Both the position numbers and the translations under genes were made by a program. The notes beneath the pieces were generated by a model, which was not told the origin of the DNA, made no database searches, and worked only from the letters and a program-made list of their open reading frames with translations. From Desmodesmus armatus (lineage: Eukaryota > Chlorophyta > Chlorophyceae > Sphaeropleales > Scenedesmaceae): 64,000 nucleotides of DNA. Position 1 is the stretch's first letter, and each line of letters begins with the position of its first letter. Shown here in pieces: positions 45,159 through 57,198 of the stretch. Location of the stretch: assembly GCA_007449985.2 (NCBI GenBank), contig VIIQ02000143.1, positions 62,001 to 126,000 of the forward strand. Direction: 5' to 3'.

Positions 45159-48100
45159 TAAGACCTGCAGGCACAGCGTCTGTGCGCGTGGCCACCAGGG
45201 TCCCCACTGCGTGATGGCCACTCGCCTCTCCTTGCGACAGGCGCAGAAGCTTGGTTTCAACCTGACTTGGCCACTGCTCTGATGTGCATGCGCCTTGGCT
45301 TGTTGCTCAGGATGCGCAGCATGCGCTGGTGTGGGGTTGGGGGTGGGGTTGGGTGAGCCTCTAGCTTACCAGGCCGGCGGAAGGGACTTGGCATTCGCAA
45401 GGGTTGTTTGGCAGGGTATGAGGTGGGACCGCAGCTGGCGCAGGTTTTTTGGCTTGGGGCTGCTCGTGTTTTGACCCGATCCTGTGCGGTTGCTGGTCGT
45501 GCCGGTTTGGTTTGACTGCTCCCCTTGCGCGTGGCAGTGTGGGTGTTGTGGGAGGGAGGTTATAATGGCCCTGCAGTAGCATCCCATCCAGGGAGATGTC
45601 GAACCAAGTTGATTGTGCTCTTGCACCCTGGTGGGATGATAGGGGCATATGTTGTGGTGTGTGCGGGGAGGGGGGAGATAGGGTCTGTCTGTGAACAGGC
45701 GAGGCACGTGCTCTGACTGATTGGCAGACGGTGCCATGTGTGAGTGACGCAGGCGGGCGTTGACATGCGAGGTATGGGGTGTGTGCAGCGGTGGGAATTG
45801 GTTCGCCTAGGGTGATTGCTATTGCTGTGTATAGCTGACTCGCTCCAGAGAGCGGTGCGCCCAGCAGAGCTATTGCCGCATCCTTGCAGCTGCCTCAAGC
45901 AATGCATGGGAATTTTCTTTTTTTCCTGTGTGCGCCAGCGCCAGCTTGCAAGCAGCCTGCAATATGTGTCCCTGACTCGGTGGGCGAGACTCCTCAGGAC
46001 CTCATGCCCCCATGCGACCACTTGTGCTGTCTCACGGAGAGTGTGTGTGCAACCAGCCGCAGGGAGCGCAATCAGTATATAGTGTGGTGTGTGAGTGTGG
46101 GACGGGTCATTCGCGCCGCGCCACTTTCTACCAAGCCTTGTTCATCCGATGGGCCGGTGGTGGCAGTGCCGCGGGGTTGCGTCCGACCCTGTATGTGCTG
46201 TGTGTTGCAAGAGGGTTGCGCGCGTGGGCTGCTGGGGATGACTTGACTTGACCTTACTCAACTCACATCCCCAGTACTGCGGCTGCTGCTACGGTGCGCT
46301 TTGTTGGCTGTTGGCGCTCATCAGTTTTGACAAGTGCTCTGCCGGGTGGCAGGATTGTGGGAACAGTCGCATTGCCTGTGCGCAGGATATTGCCTGTGCT
46401 GGCAAGACATTGCCTGCGTGCGGGAGAGGGTAAGCAACACACTTCACTGCGTGAGCTGTGGTTGGTTGGGTGGAGCACTTGTGCAAATAGTGTGTGTGGC
46501 TGCTGTGGTAGTCCGGCGCACCGCACAAATGCACTCCTCGTGTGGTGTGGCAGCAGTGCTTCTGTGCATACACAATGAAGAGCCAACGCTGCGGATCAAG
46601 GTATCTTGCGCAGATATCTTGTAGGGTTTTGAGTTGCTGCAGCCTGCCTGTGCAGAGATTCAACCTGGCGTGATTGGGCTGATGATGTTATCCTGTCTGC
46701 GTTAGTGCCCCTGTCCTTGGCGCGTGGGCATGTTGCTGTTGTGCTGACGCAGAGGGCGGGCATCACGGCCTGGACGTCGTTGTAGCTTGTGTGCGGGTAA
46801 GCTTGCTCAGTTGTAGGTAGCTCAATTCCTGCTGCAGGCCATGTCAGTTTTCGCCCGTGCACCAGCGGTGTGTTGGCTGCTGAATTGCTATCTGCTGCCG
46901 CCGACCTTAGTAGGCTGCAGGCTTTCCTCCTCCGTACTATGTGCATGGTGTAAAGCCCGTGTGTGTACGTCGGTTTGTCGCATGGTTGAGTCGGCGCCAC
47001 TGTGTTTGGCTGCAGCACAGCGTGCATCATCCCACTAAGCGGCAAGAGAACCAGCTGCACACGGTTTGTGGTGGTGCAGGAGACTGGGGGTGGCCTGTCC
47101 CCTATGCTGGTGGCTATGCGCTTCTTTTTTGGTGGATTGGTTGTGCAGGACTTGAGCGCAAACCTGCAAAGGCCTGCTGTGACACCCTAGCTGTGCCTTT
47201 TGCAGGTCGCTGTGCATGCAGCACTCCAAACCCTCCCTGCCTCTGTGTGCGGTTTGGCCTGAAGCGCTGAGCGCCCTGCAGCCTGGTGTGTGTGGTCACG
47301 ATGGGTCATATTTCGTTTGCGCCGTGGATTTGATTGCAGCACATTATGTGCGATCAGTGGTCGTGAGCTAGGCCTACGCACTTGTCGTTGCATGCGTGCT
47401 GCGCCAACATCCGTCGAGATCTTTGGTCACCAATCGCTACTGTTCACGGGGTTGTTGTGGGGTAGGGTGATGCAGCAAGCAGCACGTGTGCAGCAGTGGG
47501 AGCTTGCATGCGTCGTTCTGTTATGCACATCATCCTGCAAGGGGTCCTGGGTTTGTGGGTCCTGCTGGCTTAGCGTCCAATTCTCTCTCCTGCAGCGGCT
47601 AGCAAGCACACCACCAGCGTCCCCGCTAGGCAGGCAGTGTTGTGCAGCTCGTACTATCACGTTTGGCGAACAGTCCTCCACATGATTCCCTTTTTGCGTC
47701 TCCTGCATGCAAGGCTTTGTTCCTGTGAGCAAGCCGCTTCTGCTGACGTGTATTTGGTGGTCACTGTTTTGGTTGGATGGGGTTTTGACCTGTGCCCCCG
47801 CAGTCTGTTGTGGCAACAACATGGCAAAGTGGCCACGTGGTTGGTGTACTGGTGTGGTGCTTTTTGGTTTTGTGCGGCTGTGTGCGCTGTTTGTTTGCGG
47901 GTGTGTTGGGTGTTTGGATGCTGCTGTTAGCTTTGTCGCTGTAGGGGCCTCGAGTGCATCTTATCCTCATGATTCACTCGGATCACACCGCTTTGTGAGC
48001 ATGCCATTGGCCTCGTCTGGCTGGGTTCGTCTCCGCAGCCTTGGCTGGGAGTGACTGGTGTAACCTGTCGTCAACATCTCTGCAACAGCACTGATGCAGC

Positions 48101-51100
48101 TTGGCACAACACTGTGGAGCCACTGGCACTCTGCCAATTGGCCCATGCTGCCATGCCTCCCTCATGCACACCCCATGCCAGCGTGCAGCCCACGCTGTGC
48201 CATGCTATGCCACCCTGTCGCGTCCATCGTGCGCAAGACTTGGGTTTGCTCTGTTTTTGGGAGGTGTGCTCCGCATGTCTGCTGCGCGGGCATCTGCCCC
48301 TTGGGCGGGCTTTTGGTGCGCCTGGCTGTGGTGATGCGCACCATGCATGCTTTTGCACGCCCATCATGCAGAGAACGGGACCGAGAGCCATGCTATTACT
48401 CACAGCATATGCTGTAGCCAAAGCAATGTGGTCAGGGCGTGCGACAGCAGGGCGGGTATTGCGTCATGCACGGTTCAGAGGATGGACGCATGATTGATAT
48501 CCTGGCGCCCTATTGTGCGGCATGGCTGTTGCTGTAATAGGTGTGCGTGTGTGGCCCTGCGCCACTTGTGTGACGTCACAAGTCACACGTGTACAAGGCA
48601 TGTCCAGCACGTAGAAGGCACAGATGCTGTCGTCTGCAGCTCTGCCTGCCTGCAGTTTTGTCACAGCACTCCTGACCGCATGCTCTGGCGCATGCTGTGG
48701 TGTGCTGCGCCCCGCTTCGCTTCCTGTTTGGGGCTCAAGCTGACCACCCGACTAGGACCTGTTGCTTGTGGTTTTGTGGTGTAGGTGACACAGCTTTGGG
48801 AGGTGTCTGTGCCCAGCTGATGATCTCCAGAGGCTGTGTGGCTCTGGATGTTGGCGTTGAAGGTGTTGTGTGTCTCACCAACCCCTCCCAAGTGTGGCCT
48901 TGATAACCTATGCTGCATGGAGCATGTGGTGGTGTTGCAGCATCGGGTGTTCATGGAAGCTCTCTCACCGCTGCTACTCCTGCTGCTGCTACTGCCGCCT
49001 CGTTTCTGCCCAGCCTGCCTTCGGTGCATGGTTCGTGTGCATGAGCATGAGGTTTGTTTGGTTGCTGCTTTTCACTGTTCGTGGCCTGCGTGTGCCGTCC
49101 ATGCACTGCTCAAGTCAGCCACATGCTTGGCCACGTGCCTGTGCATGCACGCCCCTCGTGTGATAGTGTGTGCTTGATTTCGTTGGATTCGTGTTGCCTG
49201 CACGGCCCTGCCTGCCTGCCAGGCTAGTAGGGAAAGCAACTTGGACAAGACCAGACGTGACCACGCGCCGCTGAAACAGATGTCGTTTCGTTCTCCTGTG
49301 AGACTACGTCCTTCTTGCCTCGGCTCTGGGAGTGTGTGTTGTTCCCTGTGTCTCAGCTGCAGAGCCCTGTTGCGAGCGTAGCATGTCAGTGTGGTGCTTG
49401 GGTGGCCGAGGTTACAGGCGCCAGCCCTGTTGGCCACCTGCAGCTGCTGCTTTTGTGCGTCCTGGATTTGCATGTGAGGATGGTGGGGACTGTGGGCGTC
49501 CAGGCAGAACAGCGTCAGGGTGGATGTTGTCACACCATGACCCAACTTGTGCTTTGATGTGTGGCAAGGCGGGGTTGACGTGCAGGTAGAGGTAGGAGTT
49601 GCTGCTGACCGGACAAGCGACATGCCCCACACGGATGTGTGCAGGTCGGCACAGGGTTGGGTGCCGCTGTTGTGTGATCATGGTGTACCGGCAAGGCTGT
49701 CTCTGGACTGCTGTTAGGTGCCCTTGGTAGATGACTATTGCTTGAACTCATGTACCTACTATTACCAGCGTGCACTACTGCTGCAAGGCAGGTGACTGAC
49801 ACTCCCTGCTGCCTCCCCTCTGTTTCGGCTTGCAGTTGACCGTGGCTTATGTGGCTTGTCACAACCCAGTGTCTCTGGTGGTGTGCAAGGTTTGCATGGT
49901 GGAGTGCTTGTGGCCTGCACCCAGCCGGTCTTGTGGTGTTGCGTATGGTGATGTGCTCAGTGGGTGCAGGTGCAGTAATAAGCACTCGAAGCAGCTTTGC
50001 GTATCAAGGCGTACTATGAGTAGTGTTGGGCAGCAACCTTGACGGCCTGTGCTGTCCAGTGGTCACTCTTACTGTTACCATTACTGTTGCTGTTGGTGGC
50101 GTGACAAGCCTTTGTGTCGCTGTGAAGCATCACGTCTGTCGCTGCAGTGACAGCAGCTGTGGGGGTTGCACGGCGCACCTTGGCAGCTTGGCACGGCAGG
50201 CATTATGGTCGTTCTTGGCCCCTCGTGCATTGTTGCAGGATGCAACCAAACCCACCAATGCGGCAGCATCAGCAAGGACAGTAGTGGAAGTAGGGTGCTG
50301 GTGCTGGTGCTGGTGCGGAAACGTGCCACCTCCATGCATGCCAATGGGGCTGTTGTTTGGCGCACCACCACAAAAACAGGTGGCACGTTTCCGTGGGTGC
50401 GGAACAGTGGCCTTATGTTGCTGTGGGTCACACTGAGCAACCTGGCAAGGGGGCAGGTTGGCGCACCTGCGCTTGGTTCATGCAACACTGGTGTTGGGCA
50501 CATGCGTGGGACGTTGGGTTGTATGTGTGCGTGTGTGTGAGCGACAGGCAGGACCGCTGACAGCAGCTTGGCCTCACGCAGGGCATTACCCTCGCGCAGT
50601 TCATTCTCAACAGCAGTGAGGTCCAGATGCTGGGCAAGTGTTGGCCGTCCCTTGTGTGACGCTGTGCATATGACAGGAGCTTGCTGCAGCGGTAGTGTTG
50701 CTTTGGATCACAGCAGCGCTTGACACACAGCAGCAGCCGCCTTATCATTGCAGCGGTGGAGTTGACATCTGCTGCGGCTGTGTGGGTGTTTGTGAGTGTG
50801 CGTTGGGCTGCACATCTGCATGTACAGTGTCAGTGTTGATGTAGGTTCTGCTGTGCTTCTGTGCAGTGTGCTTACGTTGCATACAGTGAGCGATACTGTA
50901 CTGTAGCACACACACCTCTGTACTACAGTGCAGTACTGCTGTGGTCGTACAGTATGTGTAGGTCGTCCCTACCAAAATGCATGCAAGAGCACGGCACCAG
51001 CACAACTTGGTGTGACCTCTGAACGCATTTGTTTGACCTTGTGAGCAAAGCGCAGTACGTCGATCACCTACAGTGCCTTGTGCAAGGCGGTGGGGCACGG

Positions 51101-53464
51101 GTTTGCGAGTCGCGCGCGTCCGGCGCTGCAAACGTAGTGCATGCGGGGTATGTGTGCAGGTGTGCAAAGTGTACTAGTGTGTTGTTTGTTGTTAGGTGGT
51201 GTGGTACATGTAGCTGGTCTATGCACAGGTTTGCCCCTCCAGTCGCGATCGGGGCTTGACATTGACTAGCAGCAATTGGTAGGTGCGTATGCGGGGTATG
51301 CGGGCGTGCAAGTGTATTGGCGTGCTGCAAGGCTTTGTGGCAGGTGAAGCAGGTGTGCCGGGGGCTGGTCGGCTGCTGGGCCTCTCCCTACTATAGAGGC
51401 GCATGTGTGAGACAGGTGTGTGGTATTGTGGGTGTGCTGCAATCCGTGTGGTGAGTGTAGCAGGTGTGTGAGTGGGTGGGGGGGGGGTGGATGGCTGCTG
51501 GGCCTTGACAACTGGAGGCGCATGTGTGAGGCAGGTGTGTGTGGTGTTGAGGGTGTGTAGGGTGCTGGATGCGCCCTGGACAGTAGTGTCTGTTCCCTTG
51601 GCGCTGGTACGGCCGGTCTTCGCCTTGCAGTTGAGGTTTGTGTGAGGTGTGCAGTGCGCAGCGATGTGTCTCTTTGGCACATCAGTAAGGGCTGGCAGCG
51701 GCTGTTTGCAGCATGGGGAGTTGAGTTTCTTGGCTCACACAGCGGTGCTCCACAGCGTGCTCTCCTTTTAAATAGCCACAAGGTTTTAGAGGGGCAGCGT
51801 GCGGTAGAGCAGTGGGGTATAGTCATGGGTTTGCGCTCCAGCACCAGTGGTTGAAAGGGTGGGGTGCTGTCACTGATAGTAGTGGGTGGGTTTCTCTTTG
51901 TCCATGCTGCAGCTGGCGGTGGCGTGCTTTAGCTACACTGCACAATCAAAGCATGGGATGGTACCTTGCTCGGCTTGCAGGGTTGTGTGGGTGTGGGGGG
52001 GGGGGCAGTAGTTTCCTTTCCTTGCTGCGCCTTTCCGTCGGTGCCGCTCTGTCTGTTGATTGCTGCTCGCCGTGGCACCCTTTGACCGGTGGGTGGCGCC
52101 CTTTGACCTATGAAGGCGTACAGCGTACCGCGGCACTGAATCAAGACATGTATGTGCTGGGATGTATGAATGGTGGTGGTCGGTCCTGTGGAGGGCTGGC
52201 GGTGTGGCTAAGTATGGAGCTTGTCGTGTTACTTCAGGGATGCAGTCATCAATTGTTCATGCCATGAACGCTTGTGGAGATGGACAATTGGGGGTCACAT
52301 TGATTGGCTGCTGCTGTTGGCTGCATGATTGGAAGTAGGTAATGCAATGTATGTGGTGGCAGCAGCTTGTTGATGACTCTCGCTTATTGGATAAGGGTGT
52401 TTGCATCTTCGAAGTTCTGCAGATGCACATGGATGTTTAGCGGGTGGCGATAGCAGCATGGCACAGCGGTTGTACGACCCTGCACTGTGCATTCACTGCC
52501 TGTGAGGGAGGGGGTAGTAATTGGTAGCCAGCCGTAGCATGTGTGCCTGCATTGACTGTATGGTGCGATAATAGTGGTGCCTGGTGCACAACAGCGGTTG
52601 AGCCCCAACTGGGTGCTTTTGTTCGTCTGAGCTGCATTGTGCAGGGTGGAGGGGTTGGGTTTTAGAGATAGGGGCGCGTACCCCAAACCCTTTCAAACTC
52701 TCGACCCCTTGACGCCCACTTGCTTTGCTCGGGTTGTACCAACAGATGGGGTTCACCTCTTTTGTTGCTGTTGTGCTTCCTGGTCCCTTTTGGGGCCCCA
52801 GTTTGTTGTCGCAGCTATATGCTTTTCTTTGACAGCGGTCCACGGGCTGCTCAGTCACCCATGCAGTTTTGTGTGTGGATCTTCGTATGTGTGTTACCGG
52901 TAGGCGTGTTTATTTGCTACTGCTAAGGGTAATATTGGGGCGATGGAAGGCTTTTCAGGCAATCCTAGTTCTGCTTTGGAGGTACAGCGGATTGGCTGGC
53001 ACAACTTCAAAACTGGCTGATGAAGGCAAATTGCTGAGCACACAATAGAGCCATGTCTGGCACGCTCAAGATGCTAAGGCCCGTGTATATCACGATCAAG
53101 CCAGCCCGCCTGTTGCCGAGTCAGTTGACACATGTACACCCAGCGACCGCAGGCCAGGCTGGCTTTTGAAGCAAGCAGCAGATACACAAACAGCCTGATA
53201 AAGACGGTCAGTACGTTCGAGCTGTGTTGAGCTGCTGTGCTGCAGGGCCCGGTCGTTTGGACTCGAGGGGGCTCCCGCGCCCGCTAAAACCCAACATTCA
53301 GGTGTGACGCAGAATCCTGCCTCCCTCTGTCCCCTACGCGCAATCACGCAGCTTATCAGCTTACTTAACACGCTTGAGAAGCAATTTCACGCTATCAGAC
53401 GCTTCTGTCGCGCAAGTAGTTGGCCCCACCAGGGAACCTCCTTTTGGTGCTGCTCGATTTCATC
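45159..53464. other. 8.3-kb region without a recognisable gene, G/T-rich on plus strand
   Basis: No conserved domain, exon ladder, echo, transposon or structural RNA was recognised on either strand. The plus strand is visibly rich in G and T over most of its length, the pattern seen in the 3' flanks of other plus-strand genes here. It could be a very long 3' UTR, unannotated non-coding transcription, or plain intergenic DNA. A poly-G is at 51479-51487 and a 16-bp inverted repeat at 50316-50393. Confidence 0.6.
50316..50393. repeat. 16-bp perfect inverted repeat
   Basis: CGGAAACGTGCCACCT at 50316-50331 is the exact reverse complement of 50378-50393, with a 46-bp loop. It could be a hairpin in a transcript or a decayed element end. 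Confidence 0.8.
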
Positions 53465-54723
53465 ATGGGTGGAGACAACAGGGCAAAGCTTTACGATGCA
53501 GTTGGTCAGATTTGGCTGGAGTTCTATGGCGGGCACGTCCACGTCGGTGAGTCCCCTTTGGTCCAACCATCGAACACAGCCGTTTTACTGGTTGCCTTTG
53601 CGAGGCCATACACGCCCGTGCAATGCTCCCACGATATAGCATTGATACGTATGCTCTCAAGCGACTGCAATGGTGCTGTGTCCCATCGGTCCCGGCAGAA
53701 CAGAGCAGACAGCAGCCCACAGCAGCAGCAGCAGGACCTGCCCCATCCATATCCTGGCCATCCTCAATTCAGGACGACTATCTATGCATCTGTCATGTAC
53801 ATCAAACGTACAATAACGTTCAGCAATTGTCACATGCTGCATGCAGGGTACTATGAGGATCCAAAGCAGATGAAGGGCAAGTCGTGGCAGCAGGCACAGT
53901 TTGACCACATCGATGCAATGCTGAGGGTGGCAGGAGTGACAAAGGCAGAGCAGGTGCGACACATAAACATCTGCAATGCAGCAACCGCAGCACAGGCTTG
54001 TGCTGCCTAGGCAGTTTGGGGGGGGGGGGTACCTTCGCAGGCCAGCCTGTCAGCACAAGGGGGGGGGGGGGGGGGGGTCTGTCCTGTGTCCCCATTCGAT
54101 GTTGGAGTGAACAATCAACAAGAGCAGAAACCAAGGTGCAGGATCAACGCGTTGCACAAGCAGTTGCGGTGTGTGCAGGACCCACCACACGAAGGTGGGC
54201 ACAACCCAGTAAACTCGGCAACAGGAGGAATGGGGGTGGGGGCTAGAAAGCTGAGGGGGACAGGGTTGAGCTCCCTGGCCGTCTCATTGTGTGTCTGCTT
54301 ATGCTGCACTGTACTGCCAGCTTCTCCCTCCCCCCTCCCCCCTGCCCCTCCCTCTCCCCCTCCCCCTCCCCCCTGCGGAGCCACCTTCTCCCCCAGCCAG
54401 GCACGCGCATACCGCTCCACTGGGCAGCAATCAAGCCATTGCCTGCATGGGTGCTGTGCTGTGCTGCGTGGTGTGCTGTACATTGCCCTGACTGTGCTGT
54501 GCCGTGCTGTGCTGTGCTGTGCTGTGCTGTGCTGTGTGCTGTGCAGCTGGTGGACCTTGGGTGTGGCTATGGAGGCACAGCAGTGCATGTGGCACAGCAG
54601 CTGAAGTGCAAGGCAGTGGGAGTCAACATTTCACCCTTTCAGGTGCGCGGCAGTGGGTGGTGAGGACAGCGTGTTATTTTATCCCATGGGTATGTGCACC
54701 CCCCTCAGGGGGTGGGTCCCATA

Positions 54724-54756
<33 letters not shown>

Positions 54757-57198
54757 TGGCCCAAAATCACAGGGAGAACTGGTACATACCACCAGGGTGG
54801 GAACGGTCCGACACAGGACGTTATTATATCACCAGTGAAGGGGGAGTCACAGTTACCTCCAGGGATTTCCTCATTGGTCCAGGCTGCCAACAAGCTTGTT
54901 GCGGCCGCAATCGCTGCTGTGCGCCAGTCTGTACTGTTCCCTAAGGGTGGTTTGCTCAAGACACTGACCTAAGTTCATGTCTGTGACGTTTTTGCGACCC
55001 TTACAGGTCCAGGCTGCCAACGAGCTGGCCGAGGCTGCTGGCTTCAGCAGCAAGCAGGTTCACTTTGTGGTGGGAGACGCCCTGGCACCCGCCCTGCCTG
55101 ATGCCTCATACGACCTGGTCATTGCGGTGGAGTCATCTACATACATGCCAGACAAGGAGTGAGTGACTGACTGCAGGCTATGCCATGCTTGTTTGAGATA
55201 GGAGTGTTCAGAATGTGCAGCTAGCGTGCCTTGTGAAGCCGGGGGAAACAGTCATCCTGGCAGACTATGACACCTGCCTCCTTAACTCTCTTTGATTTAT
55301 TCCCCATCTTGCTTGACGCTTGGATGCCCCCCCCCCCCCTATGCCACTAATTCCTTACCCCCCCCCCCCCCCCCCCGCACCCACAGCAAGTTTGTGACCC
55401 AGCTGGCACACCTGGATCCCAAGAATTCACCCCCTTTGCCTGCACTGCGCCCCCCCTCTTTGCACCGACAGCAAGTTTGTGACCCAGCTGGCGCGTCTTG
55501 TGAAGCCAGGTGGCACAGTCATCCTGACAGGTCACCCCACCTCACCCGCCCCTCCCCTCACAGTCATCTCCTCCCCATCTTCCTTGACACTTCTTACCAT
55601 CTTATCCCCCCCCCCCCCCCCCCGGGTGTGCCCCGTCCTTTGCCCCACAGCAAGTTTGTGACCCAGCTGGCGCGCCTTGTGAAGCCCGGTGGCACAGTCA
55701 TCCTGGCAGACTACCACACCTGCCCCCTCAACTCTCTCTCATGTCTCATTTCATCTATCTTCACACTTGAACTCCCCCCCCCCCCGTCCCCGTCCTGTGC
55801 ACCTACACAGCAAGTTTGTGACGCAGCTGGCTCGCCTTGTGAAGCCTGGTGGCACAGTCATCCTGGCAGACTTCTGCCGCAAGGCTGGCCCCATGACTAA
55901 GGCCCTGGCCAAGCGCATGAAGCGCATGGACGAGATATTCGCAACCGCTGGCAACTGGAAGTCAGCAGAGGACTTCAAAGACATGATGGGTGAGTTGAGG
56001 GGGGCCGGTGTGCACTGTAGTAGGCTGGCTCATGGTTGAATGCACAGACCAACGATTTGTGCATGGATGCACTGTAACCACTAGGCAAGGCTGGACCCCC
56101 CTCCCCCCCACCCCCTGGCCCCCTCACAAAGCATGGTGTGAGCGTGCTGGTGTGCATGTGTGTGGGGCTGCAGCGTCCAATGGGGTGAAGATTGCGAGCA
56201 ATCACCTGTGGACGCGCAACCATCAGGCAAAGCCGACCCCTCCCCCACACACCCCCCCTCCCCCCTCCCCTGCCTCCTCACACCACATCTTGTGCCTCTC
56301 TATGTATATGGTGCCGCAGCGTCCGACGGGCTGTAGATTGCCATTCGGGCTGCTACACAGTAGCCAAGGCCCCCCTGTCCCCCCCCCCCCCCCCGGTTCC
56401 GAGGCCTCTGACAATACACAATGTTTTTGTGCATGTGGTGCTGCAGCGTCCAACGGGCTGAAGATTGCCAGCGACCACCTGTGGACGCGCAACGTGCGTG
56501 GCTTCTGGAAGGTTGGCACCATGGAGCTCATGTTCCGCAAGGAGGGGGACCAGACACTGGGGCAGCGACTGGCGGCAGGACTCAACAGGGTGAGTGGAGC
56601 GGAAGCTTTTGAGCTTTATAGATATAGTTTTTTACCATGAGAGTGTGAGGAGAGCCGAAAAAAGGGAGAGCCGGAGAAGGAACGCTACTGCTGATTGTTT
56701 TGGCCAGGAAGAGGGGGAAGACTTGCTTGGGACCTGGAGAGCTCCAGAATAACGCCTCCTACCCAACCAATGCACACCTAGCTTCATCTTTGAATATACA
56801 TCAGATTGACATGGCTGAAGTTGCAGAGCAGACACAGGGGCAGCTGCTGGTGACAGGACAACAGGAGGGGTGGGGGCACAGGTCCGGCTGGTGGCACTCT
56901 GTACCTGGCCCTGTTCCTCACAGACTGTGCGTGTGGCCTAGCTGCTAGCGGTGCATAAACCCTCAACCGCACCCCAAAACTTTAGCAATCTGTGCACGTG
57001 CTGGTGTCACATTGATTGATCAAACTTGCGCCTTGTTCCTTGCAGACTGCTCGTGTGGCCTGGCTGCTGATGACCGGTGGGCCCAAGGTGCTGGGCATGA
57101 CGCTGTCCACGCTGTCAGGCTCGATGGGCTCCGTGGTGCAGGGCGGACTTGACGGCGGAGACATCGAGTACCACGTGATCGTTGCAAAGAAGCCGTGA
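53465..57198 (+). CDS. SAM-dependent methyltransferase, gamma-tocopherol-methyltransferase-like
   Basis: Exons: 53465-53546, 53847-53953, 54547-54642, 55007-55158, 55811-55989, 56447-56589, 57046-57198; 912 nt, 303 residues, all phases consistent. The start MGGDNRAKLYDAVGQIWLEF then GGHVHVGYYED matches the N-terminal region of the tocopherol/sarcosine-type methyltransferases. Motif I is LVDLGCGYGGTAVHVAQQL, the acidic loop AVGVNISPFQVQAANEL, motif post-I VGDALAPALPDASYDLVIAV then ESSTYMPDK, and motif III RLVKPGGTVILADF. The C-terminal cap (HLWTRNVRGFWKVG; EYHVIVAKKP) is typical in position but diverged. No plastid transit peptide is visible on this start, unlike plant gamma-TMT, so the substrate (a tocopherol precursor or small amine) is open. 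The gene lies alone between two gene-poor flanks. Confidence 0.87.
54455..54546. repeat. (GCTGT)n pentanucleotide repeat ending at the gene 7 exon 3 acceptor
   Basis: Repeated tgctg/gctgt units run from about 54460 to the acceptor gtgcag at 54541-54546, again placing a short repeat where the polypyrimidine tract should be. Confidence 0.85.
54724..54757. repeat. Poly-C tract, about 30 bases
   Basis: A long uninterrupted C run in gene 7 intron 3. Confidence 0.95.
54872..54915 (+). repeat. Acceptor-side echo of gene 7 exon 4
   Basis: ggtccaggctgccaacaagc then ttgttgcggccgc repeats the exon start (VQAANELAEAA read as VQAANKLVAAA), 130 bp upstream of the full exon. Confidence 0.85.
55195..55810 (+). 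repeat. Four acceptor-side echoes of gene 7 exon 5
   Basis: Copies of the exon start (ACAG|CAAGTTTGTGACCCAGCTGG, coding for KFVTQLARLVKPGGTVILAD) are at about 55233-55270 (interior part), 55386-55416, 55471-55533 and 55650-55715. All are upstream of the full exon at 55811. Each is preceded by a poly-C or C-rich stretch and an intact CACAG/GACAG acceptor. Two copies keep the motif III codons in frame. Confidence 0.96.
56165..56350 (+). repeat. Two acceptor-side echoes of gene 7 exon 6
   Basis: gcag|CGTCCAATGGGGTGAAGATT, continuing to the HLWTRN codons at 56171-56222, and a shorter decayed copy at 56318-56345 (gcagcgtccgacgggctgta). Both precede the full exon at 56447 and lie next to C-rich tracts. 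Confidence 0.94.
56914..56950 (+). repeat. Acceptor-side echo of gene 7 exon 7
   Basis: ctcacagactgtgcgtgtgg then cctagctgct repeats the start of exon 7 (cttgcag|ACTGCTCGTGTGGCCTGGCT). The copy has a stop after four codons. Confidence 0.85.

Noticed and set aside
45159..53464. Several 100-150-codon open frames on either strand
   Set aside because: None has recognisable motifs, exon-like boundaries or sensible composition; they are expected by chance in GC-rich DNA.
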